64,000 bases of DNA from Frigoribacterium sp. SL97 (GTDB taxonomy: Bacteria > Actinomycetota > Actinomycetes > Actinomycetales > Microbacteriaceae): assembly GCF_026625765.1 (NCBI RefSeq), contig NZ_CP113062.1:2790001-2854000 (forward strand), given 5' to 3'. The position numbers were made by a program, and so were the translations under genes. The notes beneath the pieces were generated by a model. It worked only from the letters and a program-made list of their open reading frames with translations. It searched no databases and was not told the DNA's origin. This document shows, piece by piece, positions 36,985-45,430 of the stretch. Each line of letters begins with the position of its first letter. Position 1 is the first letter of the stretch.

Positions 36985-38004
36985 TCAGCCCTGCGCCCCC
37001 GACCACAGGCGGTACGGGTCCCACCCGCCGGCCTCGCCGGGTTCGGAACCGTCGACGGTGACGCGGGGCGCGCCTCCTGCCGGGTCACGGACCGTGCCGA
37101 CGGCGCGGAACCCACCGGGCAACGCCACGTCGGGCGGGAACGTGGCGAACAGGGAGTGGTCCTCACCACCCGAGAGCGCGAGCCGTGGGTCGTCGCCGAG
37201 GGCAGGGCCCCACAGGTCGACCACGACACCGCTGGCGCGGGCCACCCGACCGGCGTCGAGGGCGAGGCCGTCCGACAGGTCGAGCATGGCGGTCGCCCCT
37301 GCCAGCGCCGCCGAGCGGCCGTCGGCCACGGGCGGGGTCGGGGCGAGGTGCCAGCCGACGTCCGGGTCGCGCTCGCGCAGGGCGGCGGCCGCGGCGGTGT
37401 CGGGCGACCCGTCGTGGTCGACGCCGAGACGGAACAGCAGGTCGAGCCCCCGCGCCGAGCGGCCGAGCGCGCCCGACACGGCGACGACGTCGCCGACGCG
37501 CGCCCCGTCCCGCCGCACGGGCGCGCGCCCCTCAAGGTCACCGAACGCCGTCACCGCGACCGTGAAGGTCGGCGACACCGAGAGGTCGCCGCCGACGACC
37601 CCCGCGCCCGGGGCCATCACGGAACACCCCGCGCGCAGACCGTCCGCGAAGGCCTCGAGTTCGGTGACGCCCGTGTCGCCGGGCACCGCGAGGGCGACCA
37701 CCAGCGCCGTGGGCCGAGCGCCCATCGCCGCGACGTCGGACAGGTTCGACGCCGCGGCCTTCCAACCGAGGTCGTACGACGTCGACCACGCGCGCCGGAA
37801 GTCGGGGCCGTGCACCATGAGGTCGGTCGTCACGACGAACCGACCGTCGGGCGCCGCGACGACGGCGGCGTCGTCACCGGGACCGAGCAGCGTGTCGTCG
37901 CCGCGGGGCAGGCGGGGCAGGATGCGGGCGAGGGTGGCGAGCTCGCCGACGCCCTCGACGGCGTCGGCGTCGTCCGGGCGGGGGTCCGTGGAGCGTCGTT
38001 CCAT
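36985..38004 (-). CDS. thiL: thiamine-monophosphate kinase
   Basis: A 339-residue ThiL that phosphorylates thiamine monophosphate to the active diphosphate. The metal/ATP site LGPGDDAAVV is at about 42-51, and MLDLSDGLALD and the SGGEDHSLF stretch are family-typical. The ATG at 38004 is only 24 bases from the divergent DUF3515 start. TACCGT seven bases upstream on the minus strand suggests a leaderless transcript. Confidence 0.92.
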   Translation of the reverse strand: MERRSTDPRPDDADAVEGVGELATLARILPRLPRGDDTLLGPGDDAAVVAAPDGRFVVTTDLMVHGPDFRRAWSTSYDLGWKAAASNLSDVAAMGARPTALVVALAVPGDTGVTELEAFADGLRAGCSVMAPGAGVVGGDLSVSPTFTVAVTAFGDLEGRAPVRRDGARVGDVVAVSGALGRSARGLDLLFRLGVDHDGSPDTAAAAALRERDPDVGWHLAPTPPVADGRSAALAGATAMLDLSDGLALDAGRVARASGVVVDLWGPALGDDPRLALSGGEDHSLFATFPPDVALPGGFRAVGTVRDPAGGAPRVTVDGSEPGEAGGWDPYRLWSGAQG

Positions 38005-38011
38005 GTGCTGA

Positions 38012-38021
38012 ACGGTAGCCT
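38012..38021. promoter_or_regulatory. overlapping divergent -10 boxes for thiL and the DUF3515 gene
   Basis: TAGCCT (38016-38021, plus) ends seven bases before the DUF3515 ATG, and TACCGT (38012-38017, minus) ends seven bases before the thiL ATG. Both fit the TANNNT -10 pattern of leaderless actinobacterial genes, and they overlap by two bases. -35 regions would lie inside the opposite coding regions. Confidence 0.45.
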
Positions 38022-38028
38022 GGATGCG

Positions 38029-38592
38029 ATGTCGAACCCGTCCTCGCGCCTCACCGCGCGCCTCCGTCCCCGCCTTCGCGTCCCGGCCCTCGTGCTCGTC
38101 GGGGCCGGTCTCGCGACGACGCTCGTCGGCTGCTCGCAAGCGGTCCCGATGCAGCCCGCCGCGGGGGCGAACGACCCGGCCTGCGCGCAGGTCACCGTCC
38201 ACCTGCCCGAGGTCGTCGACGACGGCCAGGACCGCCGCGAGACCGACGCGCAGGCGACCGGCGCCTGGGGTTCGCCGACGAGCGTGCTGCTGCACTGCGG
38301 CGTCGAGACGCCCGCCGTGTCCGACCTGCCCTGCTACGACATCCAGGGCGTGGACTGGCTCGTCGACCAGGACCCCGACGATGCCGACACCTCGATCCTC
38401 ACCACGTACGGCCGTGAGCCGGGCGTGCAGGTGATCGTCGACACCACCAAGGCGAACGGCGGCAACGTGCTGCGCGACCTGGCCGACTCGGTCGGCTACC
38501 TGCCGAACGACGGCAAGGAGTGCGTCGGCGCGGGCGACCTGCCGGGCTCGGCCGGATCGGCCGACGACCCGTCGGCGACACCCACGCCGTAG
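38029..38592 (+). CDS. DUF3515 family lipoprotein
   Basis: A 187-residue predicted lipoprotein: basic N-terminus, hydrophobic 18-31, and lipobox LVGC with acylated C35. The mature part matches DUF3515, an actinobacterial family usually next to thiL and ddl, with conserved Cys and Trp (GAWGSP, VLLHCGV, DIQGVDW). Function is unknown; the position suggests a cell-envelope role. Ends in a Ser/Asp/Thr/Pro tail. Confidence 0.82.
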   Translation: MSNPSSRLTARLRPRLRVPALVLVGAGLATTLVGCSQAVPMQPAAGANDPACAQVTVHLPEVVDDGQDRRETDAQATGAWGSPTSVLLHCGVETPAVSDLPCYDIQGVDWLVDQDPDDADTSILTTYGREPGVQVIVDTTKANGGNVLRDLADSVGYLPNDGKECVGAGDLPGSAGSADDPSATPTP

Positions 38593-38620
38593 GCCCGGTG
38601 GCCGGGACGGACGGGTTCCG

Positions 38621-39790
38621 TCAGCGCTCGGTCTCGAGGCCGAGGGCGATGAGCTCGTCGATCAGCTCGGGGTAGCTGAGGCCACTCGCGAGCCAGCAGG
38701 CGGGGAACATCGAGATGGGCGTGAAGCCGGGCATCGTGTTGACCTCGTTGACGACCCAGCCGTCGTCGGTCAAGAAGAAGTCGACGCGGGCGAGGCCCGT
38801 GCCGTCGATGGCCTCGAAGGCCAGAGCGGCGAGACGCTGCATCTCGGTCAGGTCGCCGGGTGCGAGGTCGGCGGGGCAGACCAGGTCGGCCCCGGGGGCA
38901 CCGAGGTACTTCGACTCGAAGTCGTAGAACGTGTCGCCCGCGAGGACGATCTCGCCCGCGACCGAGGTGCGAGGAGGCGCGCCGTCGCGTCCGCCGAGCA
39001 CGGCGCACTCGATCTCGCGGCCGACGACCGCGGACTCGACGAGCACCTTGTGGTCCTCGGCGAAGGCCTTCCGCATGGCCGCCGGGAGGCCGGCGGGCGA
39101 GTCGACGCGCGACACCCCCACGCTCGATCCGGCTCGGGCGGGCTTGACGAACAACGGGTACCCGAGCGCCTCGACGTCGGCGGCCACGCGCTCGGGCGCG
39201 GCGTCCCAGTCCCGACGACGCACGGTGCGCCAGGGGGCGACGACCACGCCGGCGGCCTGCAGCACGGTCTTGGTGAAGTGCTTGTCCATGCCGAGCGACG
39301 AGGCGAGCACGCCCGCGCCGACGTAGGGCAGCCCGGTCAGCTCGAGCAGGCCCTGCACCGTGCCGTCCTCGCCGAACGGACCGTGCAGGATCGGGAACAC
39401 CACGTCCACCTCGCCCAGCAGACGCGTCGTGCCGTCGGGCTCGGTGACGGTCAGCTCGCGGGTGGTGGACGACTCGGGCCAGTGGATGCGGGTGCCGTTG
39501 TCGACGACGGTCGGCAGCGTCTCGGCGTCGAGCTCGAACCGTGCCGCGTCGTCGGGCTGGAGCGTGAACGCCCCCTCGACGGTGATGCCCACGGGCACCA
39601 CGTCGTAGCGGGAGCGGTCGATCGCCGAGAGGACTCCCCCGGCCGTCGCGCAGCTGATCGAGTGCTCGCTCGAGCGGCCGCCGAAGAGTACGACCACGAC
39701 GGTCTTCGCCACCCCGGGTGTCGAGGCACCGACGGACGAGGCGTCGTTCGCGGCGACGCGCGGGGTCGTGGTGGGCTCGGTGCTCGCCAT
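38621..39790 (-). CDS. ddl: D-alanine--D-alanine ligase
   Basis: A 389-residue ATP-grasp enzyme making the D-Ala-D-Ala end of peptidoglycan precursors. Start of the fold VVVLFGGRSSEHSIS is after a 28-residue Thr/Ala-rich lead; HGPFGEDGT, KPARAGSSVGVS and the metal-binding EVNTMPGFT are intact. A GAPPR insert in the central domain comes from a copy of the recurrent motif (38971). Downstream of gpsA and murA in a wall/lipid gene row. Confidence 0.95.
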   Translation of the reverse strand: MASTEPTTTPRVAANDASSVGASTPGVAKTVVVVLFGGRSSEHSISCATAGGVLSAIDRSRYDVVPVGITVEGAFTLQPDDAARFELDAETLPTVVDNGTRIHWPESSTTRELTVTEPDGTTRLLGEVDVVFPILHGPFGEDGTVQGLLELTGLPYVGAGVLASSLGMDKHFTKTVLQAAGVVVAPWRTVRRRDWDAAPERVAADVEALGYPLFVKPARAGSSVGVSRVDSPAGLPAAMRKAFAEDHKVLVESAVVGREIECAVLGGRDGAPPRTSVAGEIVLAGDTFYDFESKYLGAPGADLVCPADLAPGDLTEMQRLAALAFEAIDGTGLARVDFFLTDDGWVVNEVNTMPGFTPISMFPACWLASGLSYPELIDELIALGLETER

Positions 39791-39880
39791 GAGGGGCCTT
39801 TCGTCGGTGTCACGGCCCGCGGGCCGACCCGCGGTGGGCGGGCTCTGGTCGTCACGCCTCCCGGCACGACCGACCAGCGG

Positions 39881-40975
39881 TCACTCGCCCTGCGGCTCGT
39901 CCGTCTCGGTCAGGTGCGGGGCGATGTTGCGCGGGTCGAGTGTACCGGCGAGCACCTCGGCCACCTGCTGGACGATGGGCATGTCGACGCCGCGGGACCG
40001 CGCGAGTTCGAGGATGGGAGCGACCGAGGCCAGTCCCTCGGCGGTCTGATTCATCTGGCGCACGACGTCGCCGAAGGCGTATCCCTGCCCGAGCAGTCGT
40101 CCCGCGGTGTTGTTGCGCGAGAGGGGCGACTCGCACGTGGCGATGAGGTCGCCCAGGCCGGCGAGGCCGGCGAGGGTCTCGGCCTTGGCCCCGAACGACA
40201 CCGCGAACGCGGTCATCTCGGCCAGTCCGCGCGTGATGATCGAGGCCTTGGTGTTCTCGCCGTACCCCACGCCGTCGACGATGCCGATGGCGACGGCGAT
40301 CAGGTTCTTGAGGACCCCGCCGAACTCGGTGCCGATCACGTCGGTGTTGACGAACGAACGGAAGTACGGGTTGGTGGCGGTGGCGGCGACCAGGGTCGCC
40401 GTGTCGAGGCTGTACGACGACACGACCGCGGCCGTGGGCTGCCGCTTCGCGATCTCGAGGGCGAGGTTGGGCCCCGACGCGACGGCGATCAGGTCGCGGT
40501 CGATGCCGAGCTCGGCCTCGATCACCTCGCTCATGCGCAACCCGGTGGCCTTCTCGACGCCCTTCATCAGGCTGACGACCGGCACGCCGGACGGGACCAT
40601 GCCGCGGATGGCGGTCAGGTTGTCGCGGAGCGTCTGGCTGGGGACCGACAGGTAGACCTGCTCGGCACCCGCCAGAGCCTGTTCGACCGAGGGGGTGGCG
40701 ACGAGGGTGCGGGGCAGGTTGATGCCCGGCAGGTAGTCGCTGTTGCGCTTGCTCTCGGTGATCTCGCGGGCCACCTCGGGACGGCGGGCCCAGAGCGTGA
40801 CGTCCGCGCCCCCCTCGGCGAGGACCTTGGCGAAGGTCGTGCCCCAGCTGCCCGACCCCAGGACGGCGACCCGGCGCGGGATCGAGTCGCGCATGACGAT
40901 CGAGATCGCCTCGGTCGTGACCGCCCCTTCTCCGAGGGCCTCGATGGCGCCTTCGCGTGACTCGGAGCTACTCAA
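39881..40975 (-). CDS. gpsA: glycerol-3-phosphate dehydrogenase [NAD(P)+]
   Basis: A 364-residue GpsA that makes sn-glycerol-3-phosphate for phospholipids. The NAD motif is VAVLGSGSWGTTFAK and the catalytic Lys lies in GGVLKNLIAVAIG. Start is a TTG at 40975, supported by AGAAGGAG ten bases upstream inside plsC; an ATG at 40894, just before the Rossmann motif, is the alternative. Overlaps plsC by eight bases, coupling two steps of phosphatidic acid supply. Confidence 0.92.
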   Translation of the reverse strand: MSSSESREGAIEALGEGAVTTEAISIVMRDSIPRRVAVLGSGSWGTTFAKVLAEGGADVTLWARRPEVAREITESKRNSDYLPGINLPRTLVATPSVEQALAGAEQVYLSVPSQTLRDNLTAIRGMVPSGVPVVSLMKGVEKATGLRMSEVIEAELGIDRDLIAVASGPNLALEIAKRQPTAAVVSSYSLDTATLVAATATNPYFRSFVNTDVIGTEFGGVLKNLIAVAIGIVDGVGYGENTKASIITRGLAEMTAFAVSFGAKAETLAGLAGLGDLIATCESPLSRNNTAGRLLGQGYAFGDVVRQMNQTAEGLASVAPILELARSRGVDMPIVQQVAEVLAGTLDPRNIAPHLTETDEPQGE

Positions 40976-41750
40976 AGCGGCCTGTCTCCTTCTGGTGGTT
41001 CTTGGTGGGGTTCCAGCGTTCGACGGGTGCCTTCTCGCCCCGCAGCTGCTCGACCAGCTCGGTGACGGCGTCCATCACGAGGGCGGTGGCGGCCGTGACC
41101 GAGGCCTGGTCGAGGGGACGATCGCGGAAGGCCGAGAGGTCGACGGGGTCGCCGATCACGACGGTGATGCGCTTCCGGGGGAAGGCGTGCAGCCGACTCG
41201 AGTAGCGACCCATGAGGTGCTGACTGCCCCAGTGCGCCATCGGGACGAGCGGCACCCCGGCGGCGAGGGCGAGGCGCACGGCACCGCTCTTGCCCTTCAT
41301 GGGCCAGAGGTCGGGGTCGCGGGTGAGGGTGCCCTCGGGGTAGACGATCACGCCACCGCCCCGGGCGACGAGCAGACGCCCGGCCGCCAGGGGGTCGTGG
41401 TCGTGGGTGCGACCCGCCCGCTCGACGGGGATGTGCCCCATCGCGTGCATCATGCGACCGAAGACGGGGACCCGGAAGAGGGACGCCTTCGCGAGGAAGC
41501 GCGGCACCCGCCCGAGAGACCACATCACACGGCCCACGACCACCGGGTCGATGTTCGTGTAGTGGTTCGGGGTCAGCACGAACGCACCCTCGGCCGGCAG
41601 CTTGTCGCCGTCGACGACGTCGATCCGGGCCATCAGGTCGAAGAGCGGTGCCGCCGGAGTCGCGAGGACGCGGAAGAACGCACCCTTCTCCTTGCGACGC
41701 CTCCGCGCCGGGACCGGGACGACGGGAGCGTCGGGGTCGGCTGTCGACAC
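40968..41750 (-). CDS. plsC: 1-acylglycerol-3-phosphate O-acyltransferase (PlsC family)
   Basis: A 260-residue membrane-associated acyltransferase. The catalytic HX4D is NHYTNID (H63, D68) and the glycerophosphate site is YPEGTLT. It would make phosphatidic acid from lysophosphatidic acid. Directly upstream of gpsA and seven bases after murA, so the three are likely one transcript. Confidence 0.88.
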   Translation of the reverse strand: MSTADPDAPVVPVPARRRRKEKGAFFRVLATPAAPLFDLMARIDVVDGDKLPAEGAFVLTPNHYTNIDPVVVGRVMWSLGRVPRFLAKASLFRVPVFGRMMHAMGHIPVERAGRTHDHDPLAAGRLLVARGGGVIVYPEGTLTRDPDLWPMKGKSGAVRLALAAGVPLVPMAHWGSQHLMGRYSSRLHAFPRKRITVVIGDPVDLSAFRDRPLDQASVTAATALVMDAVTELVEQLRGEKAPVERWNPTKNHQKETGRFE

Positions 41751-41757
41751 CGGCCGA

Positions 41758-43125
41758 TCAGCCCTTGAAGTCGAAGTCGGCGCCCAGCTTGCGCAGCTTC
41801 GCGATGAAGTGCTCGTAGCCGCGGCTGATGATGCCGACGTTGCTGATCTTGGACTCGCCCTCGGCGGTCAGGGCCGCGATGAGGTGGCTGAAGCCGCCCC
41901 GCAGGTCGGGAACGCGGATGTCGGCACCGTGCAGGGCCGTCGGTCCGTTGATGACCGCGGCCTGCTCGAACTCGCGACGCGCGACGCGACGGTCGTGGCC
42001 GGGCAGTCCGTCCTTGTGCACCGTGATGTCGGCGCCCATGTCGTTGAGGGCCTCGGTGAACTGGAAGCGGTTCTCGTAGACCGTCTCGTGCACGACCGAG
42101 GTGCCCTGCGCCTGCGTCAGGGCGACGATGAGCGGCTGCTGCCAGTCGGTCATGAACCCGGGGTGGACGTCGGTCTCGACGACGACGGGCTTGAGCTCGC
42201 CACCGGGGTGGAAGAAGCGGATGCCGTCCTCGTGGACGTCGAAGTCGCCGCCGACCTTGCGGAAGACGTTGAGGAACGTCATCAGGTCTTTCTGGTCGGC
42301 GCCCTCGACGAAGATGTCGCCCTTGGTCGCGAGTGCGGCCGAGGCCCAGCTCGCGGCCTCGTTGCGGTCGTTGATCGCCCGGTGCGTGTAGCCGCGGAGC
42401 TTCTCGACGCCCTCGATGAAGATCACGCGGTTCGGCTCGACCGAGACGACGGCGCCCATCTTCTGCAGGATCGCGATGAGGTCCATGATCTCGGGCTCGA
42501 TGGCGGCGTTGCGCAGCTCGGTGACGCCCTTGGCGAGGACCGCGGTCAGCAGCACCTGCTCGGTGGCCCCGACGCTCGGGTAGGGCAGCTCGATGTTGGC
42601 ACCGGTGAGCCCGTCGGGCGCGGTGAGGTGGATGCCGTTGTACGACTTGTCGACGACGGCGCCGAAGGCGCGGAGGGCGTCGAGGTGGAAGTCGATGGGC
42701 CGGTCGCCGATGCGGCAGCCGCCGAGGTCGGGGATGAACGCCTCGCCCAGGCGGTGCAACAGCGGCCCGCAGAAGAGGATCGGGATGCGGCTCGACCCGG
42801 CGTGGGCGTCGATCTCGGCGAAGTGGGCGGACTCGACGTTGGACGGGTCGAGGATCATCTCGCCGCGGGCCGGGTCGGTGATGCGCACCCCGTGGACCGA
42901 GAGGAGGCCGCGGACGACGTTGACGTCGCTGATGTCGGGGACGTCCTTGAGGATGCTGGGGGTGTCTCCCAGGAGGGCGGCGACCATGGCCTTCGTGGCG
43001 AGGTTCTTGGCACCGCGCACCTCGATGCGACCGATCAGCGGTTTGCCGCCCCGGATGACGATCTCATCGGAGGTGAGCCCCACACGGGCACCTGCTGCTG
43101 CTGCGTCTTGGACGAGAGAGTTCAC
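41758..43125 (-). CDS. murA: UDP-N-acetylglucosamine 1-carboxyvinyltransferase
   Basis: A 455-residue MurA that commits UDP-GlcNAc to peptidoglycan. K40 in RGAKN and C137 in LGGCRIGDRP match the substrate Lys and the fosfomycin-reactive Cys. The inside-out alpha/beta barrel repeats are present along the length. The C-terminal third is divergent from the standard family, and a paralogue elsewhere is possible. The GTG start follows the leuD stop without a gap. Confidence 0.88.
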   Translation of the reverse strand: MNSLVQDAAAAGARVGLTSDEIVIRGGKPLIGRIEVRGAKNLATKAMVAALLGDTPSILKDVPDISDVNVVRGLLSVHGVRITDPARGEMILDPSNVESAHFAEIDAHAGSSRIPILFCGPLLHRLGEAFIPDLGGCRIGDRPIDFHLDALRAFGAVVDKSYNGIHLTAPDGLTGANIELPYPSVGATEQVLLTAVLAKGVTELRNAAIEPEIMDLIAILQKMGAVVSVEPNRVIFIEGVEKLRGYTHRAINDRNEAASWASAALATKGDIFVEGADQKDLMTFLNVFRKVGGDFDVHEDGIRFFHPGGELKPVVVETDVHPGFMTDWQQPLIVALTQAQGTSVVHETVYENRFQFTEALNDMGADITVHKDGLPGHDRRVARREFEQAAVINGPTALHGADIRVPDLRGGFSHLIAALTAEGESKISNVGIISRGYEHFIAKLRKLGADFDFKG

Positions 43126-43722
43126 TTACTTCACCGGCAATGTCTTCGGGCGCCAGGCGGCGCGGCGGGATTCGAATTCTGTGATGGCCGCTTCGTCGCG
43201 GAGGGTCAGGCCGATGTCGTCGAGGCCTTCGAGGAGTCGCCACTTAGTGTAGGCATCGACTTCGAATCCGACGGTGAGGCTGCCGACCGTGGCGGTCTGC
43301 GCCACGAGGTCGACCGTGATCTCGACGCCCGGCTGCCGGTCGATCTCGGCCCAGATGCGCTCGACGTCGTCCTCGGCGACGGCCGCCGCGAGGAGCCCTT
43401 GTTTGCCGGAGTTGCCTCGGAAGATGTCGCCGAACCGCGAACTGATGATCACGTCGAAGCCGAAGTCGCGCAGCGCCCAGACGGCGTGCTCACGGCTCGA
43501 GCCGGTGCCGAAGTCGGGACCCGCGACGAGGACGCGCGCGCCCTGGAACTCGGGTCGGTTCAACACGAACTCGGGGTCGTTGCGCCACCCGAAGAAGAGG
43601 GCGTCCTCGAAGCCGGTCTTGGTGACCCGCTTGAGGAACTGAGCCGGGATGATCTGGTCGGTGTCGACGTTCGAGCGCTTCAGCGGCGCGGCGACACCGG
43701 TGACGGTGGTGAACTTCTGCAT
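43126..43722 (-). CDS. leuD: 3-isopropylmalate dehydratase small subunit
   Basis: A 198-residue LeuD, the swivel subunit of isopropylmalate isomerase (leucine synthesis). DTDQIIPAQFLK, GPDFGTGSSREHAVWAL and ISSRFGDIFRGN are diagnostic. Its ATG overlaps the leuC stop (TGATG). The stop TAA abuts murA. Confidence 0.96.
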   Translation of the reverse strand: MQKFTTVTGVAAPLKRSNVDTDQIIPAQFLKRVTKTGFEDALFFGWRNDPEFVLNRPEFQGARVLVAGPDFGTGSSREHAVWALRDFGFDVIISSRFGDIFRGNSGKQGLLAAAVAEDDVERIWAEIDRQPGVEITVDLVAQTATVGSLTVGFEVDAYTKWRLLEGLDDIGLTLRDEAAITEFESRRAAWRPKTLPVK

Positions 43723-45218
43723 CAGCGGACCCCTGCCCGATCGGTGCCGTCGGCGAGGACGGGTTCGTCGGACGTGCGGACGGCCGTGGAGGCCGCCGCG
43801 TCGTCGTCGGCCTGGAGGTCCCACGGCGAGGACAGCGTCCCGCGCACCGCGGTGGCCGCGGCGACGAGGGGCGACACGAGGTGCGTCCGACCGCCCTTGC
43901 CCTGGCGACCCTCGAAGTTGCGGTTCGAGGTCGACGCACATCGCTCGCCCGGTGCGAGCTGGTCGGGGTTCATGCCCAGGCACATCGAGCACCCGGCGAA
44001 GCGCCACTCGGCACCGAAGGCGGTGAAGACCTCGTCGAGCCCCTCGGCCTCGGCCTCGAGGCGGACGCGAGCCGACCCCGGCACGACCATGACGCGCACG
44101 CCCTCGGCCTTGGTGCGCCCGCGGATGATCGACGCGAACGCACGGAGGTCTTCGATGCGGCTGTTGGTGCACGACCCCATGAACACCGCGTCGACCGGGA
44201 TGGCCTTCATCGGCGTGCCGGCCTCGAGGGCCATGTACTCGAGCGCCCGCGTCGCCGCGGCCTTCTCGTTGGGGTCGACGACGGTCTCGGGGTCGGGCAC
44301 GGAGTCGCTGAGCGACACGCCCTGGCCCGGGTTGGTGCCCCACGTGACGAAGGGCTCGAGCGTGTCGGCGTCGAGGAAGATCTCGGCGTCGAACACCGCG
44401 TCGTCGTCGGTCGGCAGGGTGTCCCAGTAGGCGATCGCCTCGTCCCAGTCGGCACCCGTGGGGGCGTGCGGACGACCCTGCAGGTAGTCGTACGTGATCT
44501 GGTCGGGAGCGACCATGCCGGCCCGGGCACCCGCCTCGATCGACATGTTGCAGATCGTCATGCGCCCCTCCATCGAGAGGGCGCGGATCGCGCTGCCGCG
44601 GTACTCGAGCACGTAGCCCTGGCCGCCGCCGGTGCCGATCTGCGCGATGACGGCGAGGATGATGTCCTTCGCGGTGACGCCGGGGCGCAGCGTGCCCTCG
44701 ACGGTGACCGCCATCGTCTTGAACGGCTTCAGCGGCAGGGTCTGCGTCGCCATGACGTGCTCGACCTCGCTGGTGCCGATGCCGAAGGCCATGGCGCCGA
44801 AGGCCCCGTGGGTCGAGGTGTGCGAGTCGCCGCAGACGACGGTGATGCCCGGCATGGTCAGTCCGAGCTGCGGGCCGACGACGTGCACGATGCCCTGCTC
44901 GGCGTCGCCCAACGGGTGCAGGCGGACGCCGAACTCGGCCGTGTTGCGACGGAGCGTCTCGATCTGCGTGCGACTGGTGAGGTCGGCGATCGGCTTGTCG
45001 ATCGCCAGGGTGGGTGTGTTGTGGTCCTCCGTGGCGATCGTCAGGTCGGTCCGACGCAGCGGCCGATCGGCCTGGCGCAGTCCGTCGAACGCCTGGGGGC
45101 TGGTGACCTCGTGCACGAGGTGGAGGTCGATGTAGAGAAGGTCGGGGGCGCCGTCTTCGCCCTTGACGACGACGTGGTCGTCCCACACTTTCTCGGCCAG
45201 CGTCCTACCCACGGGCAC
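43722..45218 (-). CDS. leuC: 3-isopropylmalate dehydratase large subunit
   Basis: A 498-residue aconitase-type subunit with a 4Fe-4S cluster. Cluster cysteines are in GSCTNSR and AGCSMCLGMNPD; VCGDSHTSTHGAFG is the family signature. AGGAG seven bases before GTG 45218 fixes the start. The C-terminus is about 20 residues longer than usual, rich in Ala/Asp. First gene of leuC-leuD-murA. Confidence 0.96.
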   Translation of the reverse strand: MPVGRTLAEKVWDDHVVVKGEDGAPDLLYIDLHLVHEVTSPQAFDGLRQADRPLRRTDLTIATEDHNTPTLAIDKPIADLTSRTQIETLRRNTAEFGVRLHPLGDAEQGIVHVVGPQLGLTMPGITVVCGDSHTSTHGAFGAMAFGIGTSEVEHVMATQTLPLKPFKTMAVTVEGTLRPGVTAKDIILAVIAQIGTGGGQGYVLEYRGSAIRALSMEGRMTICNMSIEAGARAGMVAPDQITYDYLQGRPHAPTGADWDEAIAYWDTLPTDDDAVFDAEIFLDADTLEPFVTWGTNPGQGVSLSDSVPDPETVVDPNEKAAATRALEYMALEAGTPMKAIPVDAVFMGSCTNSRIEDLRAFASIIRGRTKAEGVRVMVVPGSARVRLEAEAEGLDEVFTAFGAEWRFAGCSMCLGMNPDQLAPGERCASTSNRNFEGRQGKGGRTHLVSPLVAAATAVRGTLSSPWDLQADDDAAASTAVRTSDEPVLADGTDRAGVR

Positions 45219-45430
45219 GCCCCTTCTCCTGTATCGACGGAAAGATGATCCGTGGAGTCTACGCCAGTGCCTCCGGCACGTTTCTCGACGGTCGTGGGGT
45301 GAACCCCGCCCCGAGGGCGGCCATTCCCGGCGCACCCGGGGGCTGCGGCGAGCGCGTGGGACGAGGGCTCCGAATAGCATGACGACACCCGTCGGGCGGA
45401 CGACGGCTGCGCTCGACGAGGAGGCCGACC
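45219..45430. other. divergent region between leuC and the propeller pair
   Basis: 212 bases without a gene. On the minus strand a possible leuC -10 (TAGACT) and a small stem (GTGCC-GGA-GGCAC) were seen. No leucine-rich leader peptide or T-box was recognised. No clear plus-strand promoter for the propeller genes was seen. Confidence 0.35.

Noticed and set aside
38593..38620. CCCGG-TGG-CCGGG stem between DUF3515 and ddl as a terminator
   Set aside because: Only five-base arms; too weak to call in DNA of this GC content.
41602..44430. 942-codon plus-strand open frame opposite murA, leuD and leuC
   Set aside because: Spans three convincing genes on the other strand and has no domain.
45219..45430. 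Leucine leader or T-box before leuC
   Set aside because: No Leu-codon run and no T-box sequence was recognised; only a weak -10 and a small stem.
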